From contig CAUJFK010000039.1 of the NCBI GenBank assembly GCA_963169175.1, positions 1 to 5,918 of the forward strand: 5,918 nucleotides of DNA, read 5' to 3'. The stretch is from Acidobacteriota bacterium (GTDB taxonomy: Bacteria > Acidobacteriota > Blastocatellia > Pyrinomonadales > Pyrinomonadaceae). Shown piece by piece: positions 4,438 to 5,918 of the stretch. How positions within the stretch are numbered: the stretch's first letter is position 1; every line of letters begins with the position of its first letter. The position numbers and the translations under genes were made by a program. The notes under the pieces are model-generated. The model did no database searches. It had not been told where the DNA came from and was given only the letters and a program-made list of their open reading frames with translations.

Positions 4438-5918
4438 CTAATCAAGCCCCAGGCCGCATCGGCCGCAGAACTTGATATGTTGCGGGAAGGAGTTGTTGCA
4501 CCGTCGGCAGATACGCTCGGCCTGCTGGGCTGTTTGAAGGCGGGACGGGTTCGTAGCAAAACTCGCCGGCTGGCTGATCGGAAGCGGCGCGGTTGGGCCG
4601 ATACTAAGCCCGCACCGTCCGCAAAAGCGCGAGTGTTCTGGAAGCATGTTGCCGCATCTGGGACACGGAAATGAGTTGGGCGATTCACCCGGACTGATCA
4701 TTACAAACGAACGATTCCCACAGCGTCCGCAGAATTTTACGCCTTCGGCAAATCGAGATTGGCAATTTGAGCATGCGACAATGCCCGGCATCAGGCTTGA
4801 ATTAACGCCGCTGCTGCTAGATCCCTGTGACGGGTTCGGCTGGCTGCCCGCATCAGCCTTTGATCTCAAATGGGCCTGGATAACCTGCTCGCTGGCTTCT
4901 TCGCGGATCTCAATGACCCGCTCATCATCGCGTTCACCGGCCTTGGCAACACGAAGAATATGCTGTCCCGGAGGAATATTGCTTAATACAACACGTCCGG
5001 AACTACCCACGCTTGCCTTTCGCTCATCATCGACATAGACCTCGGCCGCCGCCGGCGCCAGAACTATCAAACGTGTTCCGCCCGAACGACGGGCCTCATC
5101 CACGTCAGCCGCGGCCTGTTCGAGATCGGCGATCCAGTCCGCGACGGACGAGTGCCGCTTCGCAGGTTCTATCTCAAGCGAGCGCATGATCACATGTTCA
5201 ACGTCCGCCGGAATATCCGACCGGATCGAGGAAAGAGGCGGGGCCTGATGCATTATCTTCTGCATCACGAGCTGCATCATGTCGCCCGAGAATGGCGTTT
5301 TGCCGCCAAGCATCAGATAGGCGATCGTTCCGAGAGCGTAGATATCCGCTCGAACGTCAACGCCCATTTCCGGCTGCATCTGTTCGGGCGACATAAATTC
5401 CGGTGTTCCGATAATGCCGCGTGAGGAAGGCGTCGCGTTAGAACTGAAATCGGTCACCGTCTGGCTCGTTATCTTTGCTAACCCAAAGTCGCCGACCTTG
5501 ATAAAGCCGTCGCCGCCCTTGCTCTTTTGCATCAGGAAGATATTGGCCGGCTTTAGGTCACGATGAAGAATGCCAAGATCGTGCGCCGCGTCAACGCCGT
5601 CGGCGATCTGCCTGAGCATCCTTACCGCTCGCTTGACGGGCAGCGTACCCTCGCGGCGAAGCAGCCTGTGGAGTGTCTCACCCTCGACGTACTCCATTAC
5701 GAGATAGAAGATCCCGTCGGATGTTTCGCCAAAGTCGGTTACGCTTACTGTGTTCGGATGCTGGATCGACGCGGCCGCCTGAGCTTCGCGTTCAAATCGC
5801 GCGATCGCCTCACCTTCCTGCAGGTCGTCGCTGTTCAGGATATCCTGACGAACCGTCTTGACAGCTACATTTCACGACGCAAACTTTGTGTCCCGTGCCA
5901 GATAGACCTGCCCCATCG
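4438..5918 (-). CDS. Ser/Thr protein kinase with PEGA-like domain and three C-terminal zinc ribbons; 5' end outside the window, interrupted by an in-frame TGA
   Basis: The kinase frame runs off the right edge. It can be read from MGQVYLARDTKFAS, the end of the Gly-rich loop, to an in-frame TGA at 5872-5874. It continues with NVAVKT (catalytic Lys at 5857-5859), the alpha-C segment RFEREAQAA, and on to TAG 4438-4440. After the TGA the first ATG is 5695-5697, giving a 419-aa open frame. In that numbering: HRDLKPAN 45-52, DFG 70-72, GTPEFMSPE 97-105, DIYALG 118-123; the kinase ends near 195. Residues 208-265 resemble a PEGA domain (IVLAPAAAEVYVDDERKASV, then LSNIPPGQHILRV). After a Ser-rich linker come three ribbons of identical C-x2-C-x10-C-x2-C spacing (C309-C326, C345-C362, C397-C414). 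No membrane helix is visible, so it is cytosolic. A product restarted at 5697 would lack the VAVK Lys and alpha-C Glu and should be inactive. Sequencing error, recent nonsense mutation or read-through are all possible. Confidence 0.9.
4456..4773 (-). repeat. Three tandem zinc-ribbon units in the kinase C-terminus
   Basis: Three units with identical C-x2-C-x10-C-x2-C spacing each end in FCGRCG. Their cysteines lie at 4720-4773, 4612-4665 and 4456-4509. The units are separated by linkers of 18 and 34 residues rich in Pro and Ser. The protein spacing is strictly kept while the DNA has diverged, so these are old repeats under selection rather than a recent duplication. They probably bind zinc and mediate protein contacts; nothing in them shows nucleic-acid binding. 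Confidence 0.85.
5872..5874 (-). other. In-frame TGA stop inside the kinase N-lobe
   Basis: On the minus strand the codons read GCG TCG TGA AAT GTA GCT GTC AAG (A S stop N V A V K). The frame on both sides is the same, so there is no net indel, only one stop codon between strands beta2 and beta3. A single C-to-T change from CGA (Arg) would explain it. No alternative start codon (ATG, GTG or TTG) occurs in frame between the TGA and ATG 5697. Confidence 0.9.

Noticed and set aside
5872..5874. TGA as selenocysteine or as a reassigned codon
   Set aside because: A kinase N-lobe position between beta2 and beta3 has no reason to hold selenocysteine, no selenoprotein context is visible, and the other genes contain no in-frame TGA while the SIS gene ends with one at its natural C-terminus.
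5857..5880. Frameshift as the explanation for the kinase interruption
   Set aside because: The frame before and after the TGA is identical, with good kinase sequence on both sides, so only a substitution is needed.

Overview
The window looks like a piece of a free-living bacterial chromosome of moderate GC. It most resembles an Acidobacteriota genome of the Blastocatellia/Pyrinomonadales type. That is inferred from style: two small membrane proteins open with the CPxC...TYTD...LNFCxxDG signature common in that group, and two soluble Ser/Thr kinases carry accessory domains. No rRNA or other phylogenetic marker is present, so the assignment is moderate at best. Long undisturbed frames and normal stops indicate the standard bacterial code.

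Left part, plus strand (1-1304): the 3' end of a YihY/BrkB-type inner-membrane protein gene, then after 21 bp a complete gene for a stand-alone double-SIS sugar-phosphate protein. The latter resembles the isomerase half of GlmS, or a NagB-II/AgaS-type deaminase, without the glutaminase domain. The 1305-1500 gap lies between convergent genes and holds a degenerate inverted-repeat element rich in CTTTGTG/CACAAAG-like words.

Right part, minus strand (5918 down to 1501): four genes in a row. In order of transcription they are (i) a Ser/Thr kinase, cut by the window edge, with a PEGA-like domain and three C-terminal double-CxxC zinc ribbons; (ii) a 312-aa single-pass membrane protein with an N-terminal Cys motif and an extracytoplasmic beta-sandwich; (iii) a 179-aa protein with the same N-terminal Cys motif and a DUF4190-like membrane domain; (iv) an FHA - zinc ribbon - Ser/Thr kinase. 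Gaps are 77, 16 and 51 bp. A TATAAT -10-like box in the 77-bp gap may start a separate transcript for genes ii-iv.

The four genes look like a phospho-signalling module. Two kinases, one with a phosphothreonine-reading FHA domain, flank two membrane proteins that share a cytosolic PPxTxxMxxARxT segment, a plausible phosphosite and FHA-docking site. All four carry Cys-pair modules. The most striking oddity is an in-frame TGA at 5872-5874 inside the N-lobe of kinase (i), just before the catalytic VAVK lysine, with an intact kinase reading frame on both sides.
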